From Oscillospiraceae bacterium (lineage in GTDB: Bacteria > Bacillota_A > Clostridia > Oscillospirales > Ruminococcaceae): 14,910 bases of DNA. The stretch is taken from assembly GCA_017440445.1 (NCBI GenBank), contig JAFSHE010000021.1, positions 1 to 14,910 on the forward strand. The letters run 5' to 3'. Below, piece after piece: positions 14,099 to 14,910 of this stretch (the first letter of the stretch is position 1; each line of letters begins with the position of its first letter). The notes under the pieces are model-generated. The model was not told the origin of the DNA, searched no databases, and was given only the letters and a program-made list of their open reading frames with translations. Both the position numbers and the translations under genes were made by a program.

Positions 14099-14910
14099 TC
14101 AGCCCGCATAAGATGCTGCGAAGCTTGTGAGAACTTCCTTTACAGCCTCCTCGGTCTCGGGAGACATTACCTTTTCGGTCTTGATGCTCTCGAATATCTC
14201 GGGCTTGTTGGTTCTGATATGATCGATAAGATCCTTCTGATACTGCTTTATCAGCTCGATATCGATGGATGCAAGGTAATTGTTGATTACTGCGTAGATA
14301 ACTACTACCTGCTCCTCAACTGCGAGAGGAGAGTTCTGATCCTGCTTGAGTACCTCAACTATGCGCTCGCCCTTTGCAAGACGGCTCTTTGTATCGGCGT
14401 CAAGGTCGGAACCGAACTGTGCGAAGGACTGAAGCTCTCTGTACTGAGAGTAGTCCAGCTTAAGAGTACCTGCAACCTTCTTCATAGCCTTGATCTGTGC
14501 GTTACCGCCTACACGGGATACCGAGATACCGGGGTTAACCGCAGGACGAACGCCCGCATTGAACAGCTCAGTTTCAAGGTAGATCTGACCATCGGTGATG
14601 GAGATAACGTTTGTGGGAATATAAGCGGAAACGTCGCCTGCCTGTGTTTCGATGATGGGAAGCGCAGTCAGTGAGCCGCCACCGTAGTTAGCGTTCAGAC
14701 GAGCTGCACGCTCCAGCAGTCTGGAGTGCAGATAGAAAACGTCGCCGGGGAACGCCTCACGTCCCGGGGGTCTCTTAAGCAGCAGGGAGAGTGTTCTGTA
14801 AGCGACAGCGTGCTTGGACAGGTCATCGTATACAACGAGAACATCCTTGCCCTTGTCCATGAAGTACTCACCCATGGTGCATCCCGAATAGGGAGCGATG
14901 TACTGCAGCG
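14099..14910 (-). CDS. atpA: ATP synthase F1 alpha subunit, C-terminal part (runs off the window)
   Basis: Alpha carries the non-catalytic nucleotide sites of F1 and supplies the arginine finger to beta. The window holds the last 270 residues. Recognisable stretches are [54 protein letters not shown], and [18 protein letters not shown] with the arginine finger; the C-terminal helical domain ends [12 protein letters not shown]. The frame stays open to the right edge. It is followed after 19 bp by the small membrane protein gene, an unusual neighbour, since atpG normally comes next. Confidence 0.97.
   Translation of the reverse strand, partial: LQYIAPYSGCTMGEYFMDKGKDVLVVYDDLSKHAVAYRTLSLLLKRPPGREAFPGDVFYLHSRLLERAARLNANYGGGSLTALPIIETQAGDVSAYIPTNVISITDGQIYLETELFNAGVRPAVNPGISVSRVGGNAQIKAMKKVAGTLKLDYSQYRELQSFAQFGSDLDADTKSRLAKGERIVEVLKQDQNSPLAVEEQVVVIYAVINNYLASIDIELIKQYQKDLIDHIRTNKPEIFESIKTEKVMSPETEEAVKEVLTSFAASYAG

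Noticed and set aside
13913..14674. 253-codon plus-strand frame across atpA and the small membrane gene
   Set aside because: Antisense to clear alpha-subunit coding sequence, with no ribosome site or domain character.

Overview
The window looks like a chromosomal segment of a Gram-positive gut or rumen Clostridia, most likely Ruminococcus or a close relative in the Oscillospiraceae. The reasons are the gene content (RqcH, TrmK, Nif3, PASTA kinase architecture, MEP isoprenoid genes), strong GGAGG-type ribosome sites, moderate GC, and short GTAGGGGCGACC palindromes between genes. This placement rests on protein character and style, not on a database search.

Almost everything is on the minus strand, so transcription mostly runs right to left. 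From the right edge: the F1 part of the ATP synthase operon (atpA partial, a 43-residue membrane microprotein gene, atpG, atpD, atpC), ending at a clear terminator near 11.13 kb. Convergent to it, on the plus strand at 9.59-11.07 kb, are an 83-residue helical protein of unknown function and a complete phage-type terminase large subunit, with no other phage gene in view. Divergent from that pair is a membrane protein with an N-terminal zinc ribbon, a kinase fold lacking the catalytic residues, one membrane helix and two PASTA-like repeats.

Next is pheA-ispD-ispF and a YcxB-like membrane protein gene, tightly packed and ending at two stacked hairpins (4.28-4.35 kb). Then comes a strong promoter (4.14-4.17 kb) driving a DUF1858 redox-disulfide protein gene, trmK, nif3 and rqcH. 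These link tRNA modification, a metal-binding housekeeping protein and rescue of stalled ribosomes. After about 230 bp holding two palindromic repeat elements, the window ends inside valS.

Most genes are ordinary housekeeping genes. The unusual items are: (1) the small membrane protein inside the ATP synthase operon; (2) atpG, whose well-placed Shine-Dalgarno and family-like N-terminus point to a non-AUG (ATA) start; (3) the isolated terminase pair between host genes; (4) the PASTA pseudokinase; (5) the intergenic palindrome families.
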